Source: Neisseriaceae bacterium (lineage in GTDB: Bacteria > Pseudomonadota > Gammaproteobacteria > Burkholderiales > Chromobacteriaceae). Taken from it: DNA of 37,368 bases. The position numbers were made by a program, and so were the translations under genes. Numbering within the stretch: the stretch's first letter is position 1; every line of letters begins with the position of its first letter. Below the pieces are notes generated by a model, which ran no database searches, was not told the origin of the DNA, and saw nothing but the letters and a program-made list of their open reading frames with translations. The stretch covers positions 1-37,368 of the forward strand of contig JAIXTB010000246.1 in the NCBI GenBank assembly GCA_027484385.1, given 5' to 3'. Positions 25,592 to 34,703 of this stretch are shown in pieces.

Positions 25592-28183
25592 TCAAGCTTT
25601 AACGGTGTCAGCCACGTCCTGATAGTCTTTGATCTGGTCAAAGTTCATGTAGCGGTACACCTCAGCACTCTTCTCGTTGATGATGCCGATGTTGGCATGG
25701 TATTCCGCCAGGGTCGGGATCTTGCCCAGCTTGGAGCAGATGGCTGCCAGCTCGGCGGAGCCCAGGAACACGTTGGTGTTCTTGCCCAGACGGTTCGGGA
25801 AGTTACGGGTGGAGGTGGACATCACGGTAGCGCCTTCGCGTACTTGTGCCTGGTTACCCATGCACAGGCTGCAGCCCGGCATTTCGGTGCGGGCACCAGC
25901 CATGCCGAATACGCCGTAGTGGCCTTCGTTGGTGAGCTGCTCGGCGTCCATCTTGGTTGGCGGGGCCAGCCACAGTTTTACCGGCAGGTCACGCTTGCCT
26001 TCCAGCAGCTTGGACGCGGCGCGGAAGTGACCGATGTTGGTCATGCAGGAGCCGATGAACACTTCGTCGATCTGGGTGCCGGCGACTTCGGACATGAATT
26101 TCACGTCGTCCGGGTCGTTCGGGCAGGCCACGATCGGCTCTTTCACGTCGGCCAGGTCGATTTCGATTACTGCGGCGTATTCGGCGTCGGCATCCGGCTG
26201 CAGCAGCTCGCCGTTGGCGATCCACTCTTCCATTTTGCTGATGCGGCGTGCCAGGGTGCGGGCGTCGGCATAGCCTTCGGCGATCATGTACTTCATCAGG
26301 GTGATGTTGGAGTTCATGTATTCGACGATAGGCGCTTTGTTCAGGCGCACGGTGCAGCCGGCGGCGGAACGCTCGGCAGACGCATCGGACAGCTCGAACG
26401 CTTGCTCTACCTTCAGGTCTGGCAGGCCTTCGATTTCCAGCACTTTACCGGAGAAGATGTTTTTCTTGCCGGCTTTAGCGACGGTCAGCAGGCCTTGCTT
26501 GATGGCGTACAGCGGGATGGCGTTGACCAGGTCACGCAGGGTAATGCCTGGCTGCAGTTCACCCTTGAAGCGGACCAGTACCGATTCCGGCATGTCCAGC
26601 GGCATTACGCCGGTGGCAGCGGCGAAGGCGACCAGGCCAGAGCCGGCCGGGAAGGAAATACCGATCGGGAAGCGGGTGTGCGAGTCGCCACCGGTACCGA
26701 CGGTGTCCGGCAGCAGCAGGCGGTTCAGCCAGCTGTGGATCACGCCATCGCCCGGGCGCAGGGCTACGCCGCCACGGGTGGAGATGAAGGCCGGCAGTTC
26801 TTTGTGCGTTTTCACGTCTACCGGTTTCGGATAGGCGGCGGTGTGGCAGAACGACTGCATCACCAGGTCGGCAGAGAAGCCCAGGCAAGCCAGGTCTTTC
26901 AGCTCGTCGCGGGTCATCGGGCCGGTGGTGTCTTGCGAACCTACGGTGGTCATGCGTGGCTCACAGTAGGTGCCCGGGCGCACGCCCTGGCCTTTCGGCA
27001 GGCCACAGGCGCGGCCAACCATTTTCTGTGCCAGCGAGAAGCCTTTGCCGCTGTCGGCCGGGTCTTTTGGCAGACGGAATTCGGTGGAGGCTGGCAGGCC
27101 CAGTGCTTCGCGGGCTTTGGCGGTGAGGCCACGGCCGATAATCAGGTTGATACGGCCACCGGCGCGCACTTCGTCCAGCAGCACGTCGGATTTCAGGCTG
27201 AATTTTTCTACCAGCTGGCCGTCTTTTTCGATTTTGCCTTCGTACGGGTAGATGTCGATTACATCGCCCATTTCCAGCTTGGATACATCAACTTCGATAG
27301 GCAGGGAGCCGGAGTCTTCCTGGGTATTGAAGAAGATCGGGGCGATTTTGCCGCCCAGAGTCACGCCGCCGAAGCGTTTGTTCGGTACGAACGGGATGTC
27401 CTGGCCGGTAGCCCATACCACCGAGTTGGTAGCGGATTTACGCGAAGAACCGGTACCTACCACGTCGCCTACATAGGCTACCAGGTTGCCTTTCTTCTTC
27501 AGGTCTTCGATGAACTGCATCGGGCCGCGCTTGCCATCTTCTTCCGGCTTGAAGGCCGCATCGGGGCGGGTGTTCTTCAGCATGGCCAGATAGTGCAGCG
27601 GGATGTCAGGGCGGCTCCAGGCGTCCGGTGCCGGCGACAGGTCGTCGGTGTTGGTTTCGCCAGGTACCTTGAATACTGTCACGGTGATTTTCTGGGCAAC
27701 TTCAGGGCGGCTAGTGAACCACTCGGCATCGGCCCAGCTTTGCAGCACGGCCTTGGCGTTGGCATTGCCCTGGTCAGCCAGCTCTTTCACGTCGTTGAAG
27801 AAGTCGAATACCAGCAGGGTTTTCTTCAGGCCTTCAGCAGCGATGGCACCGACTTTTTCGTCGCCCAGCAGGTCGATCATCGGTTTGACGTTGTAGCCGC
27901 CCAGCATGGTGCCCAGCAGCTCGGTGGCCAGCTCGCGCGATACCAGTGGCGATGCCACGGTGCCTTCGGCAACGGCGGCCAGGAAAGAAGCTTTTACCTT
28001 GGCTGCGTCATCCACACCTGGCGGGACACGGTGGGAAATCAGCTCTACCAGTGTCTGCTCTTCGCCTGCAGGCGGGTTTTTCAGCAGTTCAACCAGTTCT
28101 TCTACCTGTTTGGCAGTCAGCGGCAGTGGCGGGATGCCCAGCGCGGCGCGCTCGGCAACATGTTGGCGGTAAGCTACTAGCAT
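25592..28183 (-). CDS. acnB: Bifunctional aconitate hydratase 2 / 2-methylisocitrate dehydratase
   Basis: Start [42 protein letters not shown]; AcnB motifs ([102 protein letters not shown]). Confidence 0.97.
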   Translation of the reverse strand: MLVAYRQHVAERAALGIPPLPLTAKQVEELVELLKNPPAGEEQTLVELISHRVPPGVDDAAKVKASFLAAVAEGTVASPLVSRELATELLGTMLGGYNVKPMIDLLGDEKVGAIAAEGLKKTLLVFDFFNDVKELADQGNANAKAVLQSWADAEWFTSRPEVAQKITVTVFKVPGETNTDDLSPAPDAWSRPDIPLHYLAMLKNTRPDAAFKPEEDGKRGPMQFIEDLKKKGNLVAYVGDVVGTGSSRKSATNSVVWATGQDIPFVPNKRFGGVTLGGKIAPIFFNTQEDSGSLPIEVDVSKLEMGDVIDIYPYEGKIEKDGQLVEKFSLKSDVLLDEVRAGGRINLIIGRGLTAKAREALGLPASTEFRLPKDPADSGKGFSLAQKMVGRACGLPKGQGVRPGTYCEPRMTTVGSQDTTGPMTRDELKDLACLGFSADLVMQSFCHTAAYPKPVDVKTHKELPAFISTRGGVALRPGDGVIHSWLNRLLLPDTVGTGGDSHTRFPIGISFPAGSGLVAFAAATGVMPLDMPESVLVRFKGELQPGITLRDLVNAIPLYAIKQGLLTVAKAGKKNIFSGKVLEIEGLPDLKVEQAFELSDASAERSAAGCTVRLNKAPIVEYMNSNITLMKYMIAEGYADARTLARRISKMEEWIANGELLQPDADAEYAAVIEIDLADVKEPIVACPNDPDDVKFMSEVAGTQIDEVFIGSCMTNIGHFRAASKLLEGKRDLPVKLWLAPPTKMDAEQLTNEGHYGVFGMAGARTEMPGCSLCMGNQAQVREGATVMSTSTRNFPNRLGKNTNVFLGSAELAAICSKLGKIPTLAEYHANIGIINEKSAEVYRYMNFDQIKDYQDVADTVKA

Positions 28184-28342
28184 GGCTCGGGACCTTTTTG
28201 CTTGGGTTGTTTGCAATCAGCCTGACGGCAGCGGGTGCGGGCTGCCGGCAACCATCCGGGATATTACTACGACTCCCGGCTATGATTCGTGAAGATTACG
28301 CCCTTGGCGACCCATGCACAAACGAGTAATCGAAACATAGAT

Positions 28343-28359
28343 TGTGAGATAAAATCACA
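28343..28359. promoter_or_regulatory. Palindrome TGTGA-N7-TCACA overlapping the LysR translation-initiation region
   Basis: ATTGTGAGATAAAATCACAGCC just upstream of the ATG at 28363. Confidence 0.45.
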
Positions 28360-28362
28360 GCC

Positions 28363-29283
28363 ATGAATACTTACCCCCCTCTCAACGGCTTGCGTATTTT
28401 CGAAGCAGCGGCAAGGCTGGAAAGCTTCTCATCTGCGGCCAACGAGCTGCACGTCACCCATGGCGCTGTGAGCAAGCAGATCAAGCAGCTGGAAGAATGG
28501 CTGGGTGTGCAGCTGTTCGAACGCAGTGGCGGGCGCGTGAAACTCACCGACACCGGCTGGCGCTACCTGGTACAGGTACAGGACGGGCTGGACCTGATTG
28601 CCAACGCCACCAGCCAGCTACTGCAGCCAGACCGCCAGCGGCGGCTGTCGATCAACTCTACCCCCACGTTTGCGCTGTTCTGGCTGCTGCCGCGGCTACA
28701 GGGCTTTCGGGAGCGCTTTCCGGATATCGACCTGCATCTGGTGACATCAGACCGCGACATCAGCCGGCTGGATACGCCGTTTGACATCGCCATCCGCCGT
28801 GGCCCGGGCGACTGGCCAGGCCACCTGGCCAAGCCGTTTCTGGAAGAGTGGGAGCTACCGCTATGCAGCCCGGCGCTGCTGGCCCGCCTACCCATACAGC
28901 AGCCTGCCGACCTGGCGCACCACACGCTGCTGTACGCCGATACGCGGCCAACCCAGTGGCAGCGCTGGTTTACGCTGGCGGGGGTGCCGGAGCTGAAGCC
29001 AGCCAGCAGCTTGCATTTTGATCGCTTCTCGCTAGCGCTGCAGGCGGCCATGGATGGCCTGGGCGTGGTGCTGGGCCCTTTGCCTATGGCACAGCAGGCG
29101 CTGGATAGCGGCAAGCTGGTGGCACCGCTACAGCAGCCGGTGGTGCCAGTGCGCGACTATTGCTGGATCGCACCGCGCGCCGCAGTAGACGATGTGGCCA
29201 TTCATGCATTTTGTCACTGGCTGGAAGAAACTGCGGCAAACGAGCAACGCAATCACGGCAAAACCCACAAGCCAGACTTATAG
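28363..29283 (+). CDS. LysR-family transcriptional regulator (GcvA-like)
   Basis: N-terminal HTH: PPLNGLRIFEAAARLESFSSAANELHVTHGAVSKQIKQLEEWLGVQLFERSGGRVKLTDTG. Confidence 0.92.
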   Translation: MNTYPPLNGLRIFEAAARLESFSSAANELHVTHGAVSKQIKQLEEWLGVQLFERSGGRVKLTDTGWRYLVQVQDGLDLIANATSQLLQPDRQRRLSINSTPTFALFWLLPRLQGFRERFPDIDLHLVTSDRDISRLDTPFDIAIRRGPGDWPGHLAKPFLEEWELPLCSPALLARLPIQQPADLAHHTLLYADTRPTQWQRWFTLAGVPELKPASSLHFDRFSLALQAAMDGLGVVLGPLPMAQQALDSGKLVAPLQQPVVPVRDYCWIAPRAAVDDVAIHAFCHWLEETAANEQRNHGKTHKPDL

Positions 29284-29363
29284 AAACAAGGTTTTCAGTA
29301 GATGGGTTAGACCTAAGGCAGCGCAGTGTCTATGCTTGCAAGAAAGCAAAACAGGAAAACCGC

Positions 29364-30158
29364 ATGTTTGATCTGCAAAACCTGATGGTCTGCCTGATCG
29401 AGCCTTCCCGCACCCAAAGGCTCATCATCCAGAATCACCTGCGCGAAATGGGTATAGAGAATATCGATCTGCTGGAAACCGGCACGCAGGGCTTGGCGCG
29501 CATGCGCGAGCTGCCACGCCCGGATATCACCATCAGCGCCATGTACCTGCCCGACATGACGGGTGCCGAGCTGGTGGTGACCATGCGCGCAGATGGCGAA
29601 ATTCGCGACATGCCCTACGTGCTGATTTCCAGTGAAACCCGCGCGCAGCAGCTGGACGCCATCCGCCAGGCCGGGGCACTGGCCATCCTGCCCAAGCCCT
29701 TTACTACCCGCCAGTTGGACCGCGCCTTGTGCTCGGCGCTGGATTACCTCAACACCGAAGAAGTACGCGCCGAGCTGGAACACTACGACCTGGACACCAA
29801 GCGCATCTTGCTGGTGGACGACAGCAGCACCTCGCGCCATTACCTGCGTACGGTGCTGGAGCGCATGGGCTTTGACCAAATCGAAGAAGCGGCCAACGGC
29901 ATGTCGGCCATCCCCCTGCTGCAGGACACCCAGTTCGACCTGATCATTACCGACTACAACATGCCCGAGATGGACGGCCGCGCGCTGATCGAATACGTGC
30001 GCACGCTGAGCCCGCAAATGTCGGTCCCTATCCTGATGGTATCCGGCGAACAGGACCAGACCCGCCTGGCCGCCGTGGAAGAAGCCGGTGTATCGGCCAT
30101 CTGTGACAAACCGTTCGAGATGAGCACCCTGCGCAGCCTGATCGTGCAGTTTCTGTAG
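29364..30158 (+). CDS. Tandem dual-receiver response regulator (degenerate REC1, canonical REC2)
   Basis: Start MFDLQNLMVCLIEPSRTQRLIIQNHLREMG; REC2 ILLVDDSSTSRHYLRTVLERMGF...DLIITDYNMPEMDG...CDKPF; REC1 phospho-site region DITISAMYLPDMTG lacks the Asp. Confidence 0.9.
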   Translation: MFDLQNLMVCLIEPSRTQRLIIQNHLREMGIENIDLLETGTQGLARMRELPRPDITISAMYLPDMTGAELVVTMRADGEIRDMPYVLISSETRAQQLDAIRQAGALAILPKPFTTRQLDRALCSALDYLNTEEVRAELEHYDLDTKRILLVDDSSTSRHYLRTVLERMGFDQIEEAANGMSAIPLLQDTQFDLIITDYNMPEMDGRALIEYVRTLSPQMSVPILMVSGEQDQTRLAAVEEAGVSAICDKPFEMSTLRSLIVQFL

Positions 30159-30179
30159 CAGCCGGCTGCCCGCAGCCGC

Positions 30180-30214
30180 AAAAAAACCGCAGGCCACAGC
30201 GCTGCGGTTTTTTT
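30180..30214. terminator. Bidirectional intrinsic terminator
   Basis: AAAAAAACCGCAG (30180-30192) / CTGCGGTTTTTTT (30202-30214), perfect 13-bp stem between convergent genes. Confidence 0.9.
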
Positions 30215-30228
30215 CATGCCTGGCGCCC

Positions 30229-31062
30229 TTATGCAGAGCGCGGTGCCACCCACACCAGGCGCTCGCCGGCCTTACCCGCCTGCGTGCGCCAGTAGCCAGC
30301 TTTCACAGTACCATCTAGCGGCAGCAGCCCGGCACGCTGCGCCAGCAACACCTCTTGCGCGCCCGACTTGAGCAAGGCCGCACGCACGCGCTGCTTGTCA
30401 CGGGCGCTACCACTCTGCAGCAGCTGCGCATCGGCCGCCGACGGGGCGGGCTGCCATTGTGCGGCCAACGTTAGCTGCGGCTGGGCCAGCATGGCCAGCC
30501 CGGCAAACAGGCTCTCCAGCCAGGGCTTCCAGTTGGCCAGCGCTGGCGAATCAGGCACCTGCACCGAGCCAGGGTAAGCGACACCCAGCGTTAGCGCCGC
30601 CTCCATGCGCTGATGGCAGGGCACGCCAGCCGGGGCAAAATCCGGCATCAGCAGCAGGATGTCCAGCCGCTGCGCTGCGGCATCGTGCGTGACATAGGCC
30701 GCCGCACTGCCCGCCTCGCCAGGCAGGCTTAACAAAAACGTACCGGCCGGCAGCGGCAACACTGCCGGTAGTGCCGCCAGTGGCCGGGTGTGCTGCAGCG
30801 CCTGCGCCAGGTCCGGGGCAAACGCCATGGCACGGCGGCCGTCGCGCACAAACAGGCCATAAGCCTCGGCCAGCACAAACTCGGTTTCACGCTGGGTATC
30901 ATTGATGGTGTACAGCTCGGCCAGCTGTGCCAGCTCGCGCTGCACCACCTGCGCGGCCTGGGCGCACGCCTCTTCACGGCCCGCCAGCTGGGTAAACAGC
31001 TGCGCCACGCGCTTGGCCCAAGGGCGCGACGCCTGGTAACGAGCACTATGTAAATCGTTCAC
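30229..31062 (-). CDS. Hypothetical protein
   Basis: Long ORF between a terminator and a divergent operon; probable GTG start (VNDLHSARYQASRPWAKRVAQLFTQLAGREE). Start is uncertain (listed ORF extends to 31137). Confidence 0.6.
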   Translation of the reverse strand: MNDLHSARYQASRPWAKRVAQLFTQLAGREEACAQAAQVVQRELAQLAELYTINDTQRETEFVLAEAYGLFVRDGRRAMAFAPDLAQALQHTRPLAALPAVLPLPAGTFLLSLPGEAGSAAAYVTHDAAAQRLDILLLMPDFAPAGVPCHQRMEAALTLGVAYPGSVQVPDSPALANWKPWLESLFAGLAMLAQPQLTLAAQWQPAPSAADAQLLQSGSARDKQRVRAALLKSGAQEVLLAQRAGLLPLDGTVKAGYWRTQAGKAGERLVWVAPRSA

Positions 31063-31151
31063 CACCCCAACCCCTTCGCAAAAAAAGGCGGGATTGTACC
31101 GCAAACCCCCACCCGCCCCACCATGCCGCACGCACAAAACACCCCGCCGTT

Positions 31152-31300
31152 GCCATGCAAATGGCTTGAAGGTAAGCTAGAGCTACGCTTTTGCTTGCTC
31201 GCAAGCTCTGCGTGGGTGCAGCCGGCGGCCTTGCTACCGGCGACCTTCCCTTGTTGCAATATCTACTTTACGGGTCGGCCTCTGCCGGCCCGCTTTTTTT
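31152..31300 (+). ncRNA. Candidate structured RNA or transcription attenuator ending in an intrinsic terminator
   Basis: GCCAT-GCAA-ATGGC hairpin; closing helix GAAGGT (31168-31173)/ACCTTC (31243-31248) enclosing CTACGC...GCGTGG and GCCGG...CCGGC stems; then CGGGTCGGC-CTCT-GCCGGCCCG followed by a T7 run. No supported plus-strand CDS upstream. Confidence 0.5.
31271..31300 (+). terminator. Orphan plus-strand intrinsic terminator upstream of the reductase gene
   Basis: CGGGTCGGC (31271-31279) / GCCGGCCCG (31284-31292), loop CTCT, then CTTTTTTT. Confidence 0.8.
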
Positions 31301-31361
31301 GCCGCGCGACACGGCCCCCGTGGCTGCGCTAGCATCGTGGCAAGCCGCCAAAGGGGAAACC

Positions 31362-32240
31362 ATGTCACCACAAACAGGATTTATCGGCCTGGGCCTGATG
31401 GGCCAGCCGATGTGCCAGCGCCTGCTGCGCGCTGGCGTGCCACTTCATATATGGAACCGCAGCCCTGGCAAAACAGCCGCACTGCAGGCCGCAGGGGCTA
31501 ACGTAGCGCCCAGCGTGGCCGCGCTGGTAGCCAGCTGCGACGTCATCATGCTGTGCGTGTCCGACACCGCTGCCGTAGAAAGCGTGGTGTTTGGCGAAGG
31601 TGGCATTGCCAGCCATGGCCGCGCCGGGCAGCTACTGGTAGACTTTTCCAGCATCGCGCCCGACGCCACCCGCAGCTTTGCCCACAGGTTGGCCGCACAC
31701 TGCGGCATGCGCTGGGTGGATGCACCGGTGTCTGGCGGCGTCAAGGGCGCAGAAAGCGGCCAGCTAGTGATCATGGCTGGCGGTGCCGCCAGCGACATCG
31801 ACGCGCTGCGCCCGCTACTGGCGCACCTGAGTCAGCGCCTGACGCGCATGGGCGACACGGGTGCAGGGCAGGTGGCCAAAGTCTGCAATCAGCTGATCGT
31901 GGCCAGTACCGCCGCGCTGATCGCCGAAACCATCCAGCTGGCCGAGGCCGCCGGGGTAGACGCCAGCCTGCTGGCCCCCGCACTGGCGGGCGGCTTTGCC
32001 GACTCGCTGCCGTTCCAGATTCTGGCGCCGCGCATGGCCGGGCGCCAGTTTGCGCCGGTGCAATGGAAAGCCGCTACGCTACTGAAAGACCTGAACAACG
32101 CCACCGCACTGGGCCGCGCCACGCAGCGCCCGCTGCCCATGGCCAGCCAGGCGCAGGCACTGCTGCACGCCCACTGTCAGGCCGGCCACGCCCAGCACGA
32201 CCTCAGCAGCCTGATACTGCACTACCTGCCACAGGAGTAA
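31362..32240 (+). CDS. NAD(P)-dependent beta-hydroxyacid dehydrogenase (2-hydroxy-3-oxopropionate reductase/GarR-like)
   Basis: MSPQTGFIGLGLMGQPMCQRLLRAGVPLHIWNRSPGKTAAL; VDAPVSGGVKGAESGQLVIMAGG; GAGQVAKVCNQLI; RBS AAGGGG. The listed ORF extends upstream to 31191 through the structured RNA region. Confidence 0.88.
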   Translation: MSPQTGFIGLGLMGQPMCQRLLRAGVPLHIWNRSPGKTAALQAAGANVAPSVAALVASCDVIMLCVSDTAAVESVVFGEGGIASHGRAGQLLVDFSSIAPDATRSFAHRLAAHCGMRWVDAPVSGGVKGAESGQLVIMAGGAASDIDALRPLLAHLSQRLTRMGDTGAGQVAKVCNQLIVASTAALIAETIQLAEAAGVDASLLAPALAGGFADSLPFQILAPRMAGRQFAPVQWKAATLLKDLNNATALGRATQRPLPMASQAQALLHAHCQAGHAQHDLSSLILHYLPQE

Positions 32241-32243
32241 ACC

Positions 32244-33017
32244 ATGCCACGCTTTGCGGCCAACCTGTCCCTGCTGTTTACCGAATACGCACTACCCGAG
32301 CGCTTTGCCCAGGCCGCTGCGGCCGGCTTTGGCGCGGTGGAAATCCAGTTTCCTTATGACCACCCTGCCGAAGCGCTGGCTGCGGCCGCCCGCGCGGCCG
32401 GCACGCCGGTGATCCTGACCAATGTGCCAGCGGGCGACCTGATGACAGGCGGCCCCGGCCTGGCCAGCCACCCCGACCGCCGCGACGCCTTTGCCGCCGC
32501 CCTGCCGCAGGCGCTGCACTACGCACAGGCACTGGGCGTAACGCTACTGAATATCCTGCCCGGCAGGTTGGCCGCAGGGCATAGCCGCCAGGCCTGCCTG
32601 GCCACGCTGGCGGCCAACCTGCAGCTGGCCGCTGCCTTTTTTGCCCCGCACGGCCTGCGCCTGTGCTGCGAAGCCATCAACGACCTGGACATGCCCGGCT
32701 TTCTGCTGCGCACGCCGGACGAAGTCGCCCAACTACTGGCCGAGCTGCCGCAAGCGGGCATCGGCCTGCAAATCGATATTTACCACGCCGCACGCATGAA
32801 TCTGGATATTCCGGCCCTGCTGGCCCGCCACCTGCCGCAAGCCGCCCATATCCAGTTTGCCGACTACCCGGGCCGTGGCGAGCCGGGCAGCGGCACCCTG
32901 CCCTTGCGTGATTATTTTGATTTTATTGAAAAAAATGGCTATACCGGCTGGCTGGGCGCCGAATACCGCCCCACCGCCGCCAGCCACGGCACGCTGGGCT
33001 GGCTGGCGGCTGGCTGA
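32244..33017 (+). CDS. Hydroxypyruvate isomerase-like TIM-barrel protein
   Basis: MPRFAANLSLLFTEYALPERFAQAAAAGFGAVEIQFPYDHPAEAL...GLRLCCEAINDLDMPGFLLRTPDEVAQLL...IGLQIDIYHAARMNLDIPALLARHLPQAAHIQFADYPGRGEPGSGTLPLRDYFDFIEKNGYTGWLGAEYRP, as in Hyi/OtnI-type enzymes. Confidence 0.85.
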   Translation: MPRFAANLSLLFTEYALPERFAQAAAAGFGAVEIQFPYDHPAEALAAAARAAGTPVILTNVPAGDLMTGGPGLASHPDRRDAFAAALPQALHYAQALGVTLLNILPGRLAAGHSRQACLATLAANLQLAAAFFAPHGLRLCCEAINDLDMPGFLLRTPDEVAQLLAELPQAGIGLQIDIYHAARMNLDIPALLARHLPQAAHIQFADYPGRGEPGSGTLPLRDYFDFIEKNGYTGWLGAEYRPTAASHGTLGWLAAG

Positions 33018-33091
33018 TGGCTTTTTTTTGCATACAATCTGGCTGGCTTTTTAAAAATCAGTCACTTGCATAGCCTGTACTTTAAAAACCC

Positions 33092-33120
33092 TTGCGCAAT
33101 CGAATTATTTTCATTAGAAT
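33092..33120 (+). promoter_or_regulatory. Sigma-70-like promoter for the DEAD-box helicase gene
   Basis: TTGCGC (33092-33097), exact 17-bp spacer, TAGAAT (33115-33120); predicts a ~190-nt 5' UTR. Confidence 0.6.
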
Positions 33121-33212
33121 GCGCCCTTCTCGAAATTGCTGGCAGTAACACCCGCGCTGCCGGCCTCTACGATTTCATCGCATCTGACCCTATTTGGCTT
33201 CGTTTCCGCCTC

Positions 33213-33310
33213 GTCCTTTCAGGACTGCTGTTCGCCGCTTGTCAGGTTGGTTCGATGACCTGTAACCCCAAGCGGGCTCACAACCGGCGCACCACGCCGG
33301 ACTGAAAGGA
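33213..33310 (+). promoter_or_regulatory. Structured 5' leader of the helicase gene with anti-Shine-Dalgarno element
   Basis: GTCCT-TTC-AGGAC hairpin (33213-33225); CCGCTTG...CAAGCGG (33235-33275) with inner CAGGT/ACCTG; CCGGCG-CACCA-CGCCGG (33284-33300); TCCTTTCAG (33214-33222) complementary to SD-containing CTGAAAGGA (33302-33310). Confidence 0.55.
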
Positions 33311-33316
33311 TTCACC

Positions 33317-34639
33317 ATGCAGAAGTTCTCCGACCTGGGGCTGGCCCCCGCTATTGCCAAAGCACTGGAAAAAGCCGGCTACGACACGCCGACCCCGGTA
33401 CAAGGCGAAGCCGTGCCTGCCGCCATCGCTGGTCGCGACCTGCTTGTTTCGGCACAAACCGGTAGCGGCAAGACCGCTGCCTTCCTGCTGCCCGCCCTGA
33501 CCCGTGTCAGCGAGCGCTCCAAAGGCGCCGGCAACGGCCCACGTGTTCTGGTACTGACCCCTACCCGCGAGCTGGCCCAGCAGGTAGAAAAAAACGCCCA
33601 GATCTACGGCGAAGAGCTGCGCTGGTTGCGTACCGTTACCCTGGTGGGTGGCGCATCGTTCGGTTTCCAGACCCGCGCCCTGTCGCGCCCTGTTGACATC
33701 ATCGTGGCCACCCCTGGCCGCCTGATGGATCACATGCGCTCCGGCCGTATTGATTTCTCCCGCCTGGAAATGCTGATTCTGGACGAAGCCGACCGCATGC
33801 TGGACATGGGCTTCATCGAAGACATCGAAACCATCGTGGCCGCCACCCCTAGCGAACGCCAGACCCTGCTGTTCTCCGCCACCCTGGACGGTATCGTGGG
33901 CAAAATGGCAGAACGCATGACCCGCGACCCGCAGCGCATCGAGATCGAGCGCAAAGAGGAAAGCGGCAATATCGAAGAGCACCTGCTGTACGCAGATGAC
34001 AACAATCACAAACAGCGCCTGCTGGATGCGATTCTGAAAGAAGCCAACTTTGACCAGGCAGTCGTGTTTACCGCCACCAAGATCGGCTCCGAAGAAATCG
34101 CCGACAAGCTGTCCGACATGGGCTACAGCGCAGCCTGCCTGCACGGCGACATGCCACAAAGCTGGCGTAACCGTACCCTGAACGACCTGCGCCGTGGCCG
34201 CATCAAGATCCTGGTAGCCACCGACGTAGCCGCTCGCGGTATCGATGTACCCGGCATTGGCCTGGTCGTAAACTACGACCTGCCAAAACAAGCCGAAGAC
34301 TACGTACACCGTATTGGCCGTACCGGCCGTGCTGGCCGTAGCGGCGTGGCGATCACCATTGCCGAATCGCGCGAATTCCACCGCGTACGCCGTATCGAGC
34401 AGTACCTGAAGCGCCAGCTGACCGAAGCCGTTATCCAAGGCCTGGAGCCAACCCGTCGCCCACCGAAAGGCCGTCCGGCTGGCAAAGGCGGCCCGCGTCG
34501 CAGCAACGGCGGCGGCTACGGTGACCGCAAACCAGGTGGCGGCTACGGCGGCAACCGCGGTGGCTACGGCGACCGCAACCGCAGCAGCAGCGGCCCGCGC
34601 CAAGGCGGCAGCGGCGACCGTCGCCCACGCAGCGAGTAA
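33317..34639 (+). CDS. rhlE: ATP-dependent DEAD-box RNA helicase, RhlE-type
   Basis: Q motif FSDLGLAPAIAKALEKAGYDTPTPVQ; AQTGSGKTAAFLLP, PTRELAQQV, DEADRMLDMGF, SATLDG, ATDVAARGIDVPGI, YVHRIGRTGRAGRSG; C-terminal Gly/Arg-rich tail. Confidence 0.93.
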   Translation: MQKFSDLGLAPAIAKALEKAGYDTPTPVQGEAVPAAIAGRDLLVSAQTGSGKTAAFLLPALTRVSERSKGAGNGPRVLVLTPTRELAQQVEKNAQIYGEELRWLRTVTLVGGASFGFQTRALSRPVDIIVATPGRLMDHMRSGRIDFSRLEMLILDEADRMLDMGFIEDIETIVAATPSERQTLLFSATLDGIVGKMAERMTRDPQRIEIERKEESGNIEEHLLYADDNNHKQRLLDAILKEANFDQAVVFTATKIGSEEIADKLSDMGYSAACLHGDMPQSWRNRTLNDLRRGRIKILVATDVAARGIDVPGIGLVVNYDLPKQAEDYVHRIGRTGRAGRSGVAITIAESREFHRVRRIEQYLKRQLTEAVIQGLEPTRRPPKGRPAGKGGPRRSNGGGYGDRKPGGGYGGNRGGYGDRNRSSSGPRQGGSGDRRPRSE

Positions 34640-34658
34640 GCTTGCGGTAGCAACAAAT

Positions 34659-34688
34659 AAAAAACCCAGCTTGGTGCTGGGTTTTTTT
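34659..34688. terminator. Intrinsic terminator after the helicase gene
   Basis: AAAAAACCCAGC-TTGGT-GCTGGGTTTTTTT. Confidence 0.9.
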
Positions 34689-34703
34689 CATTTACTGCCA
34701 CAA

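Noticed and set aside
25697-28180. 827-aa plus-strand ORF covering nearly all of acnB
   Set aside because: Antisense shadow caused by codon bias in a highly conserved gene; protein is compositionally odd (Gln/His/Gly-rich) with no recognisable domain.
33278-34603. 441-aa minus-strand ORF antisense to the DEAD-box helicase
   Set aside because: Ala/Val/Gly-rich shadow of the helicase and its Gly/Arg tail; no plausible family.
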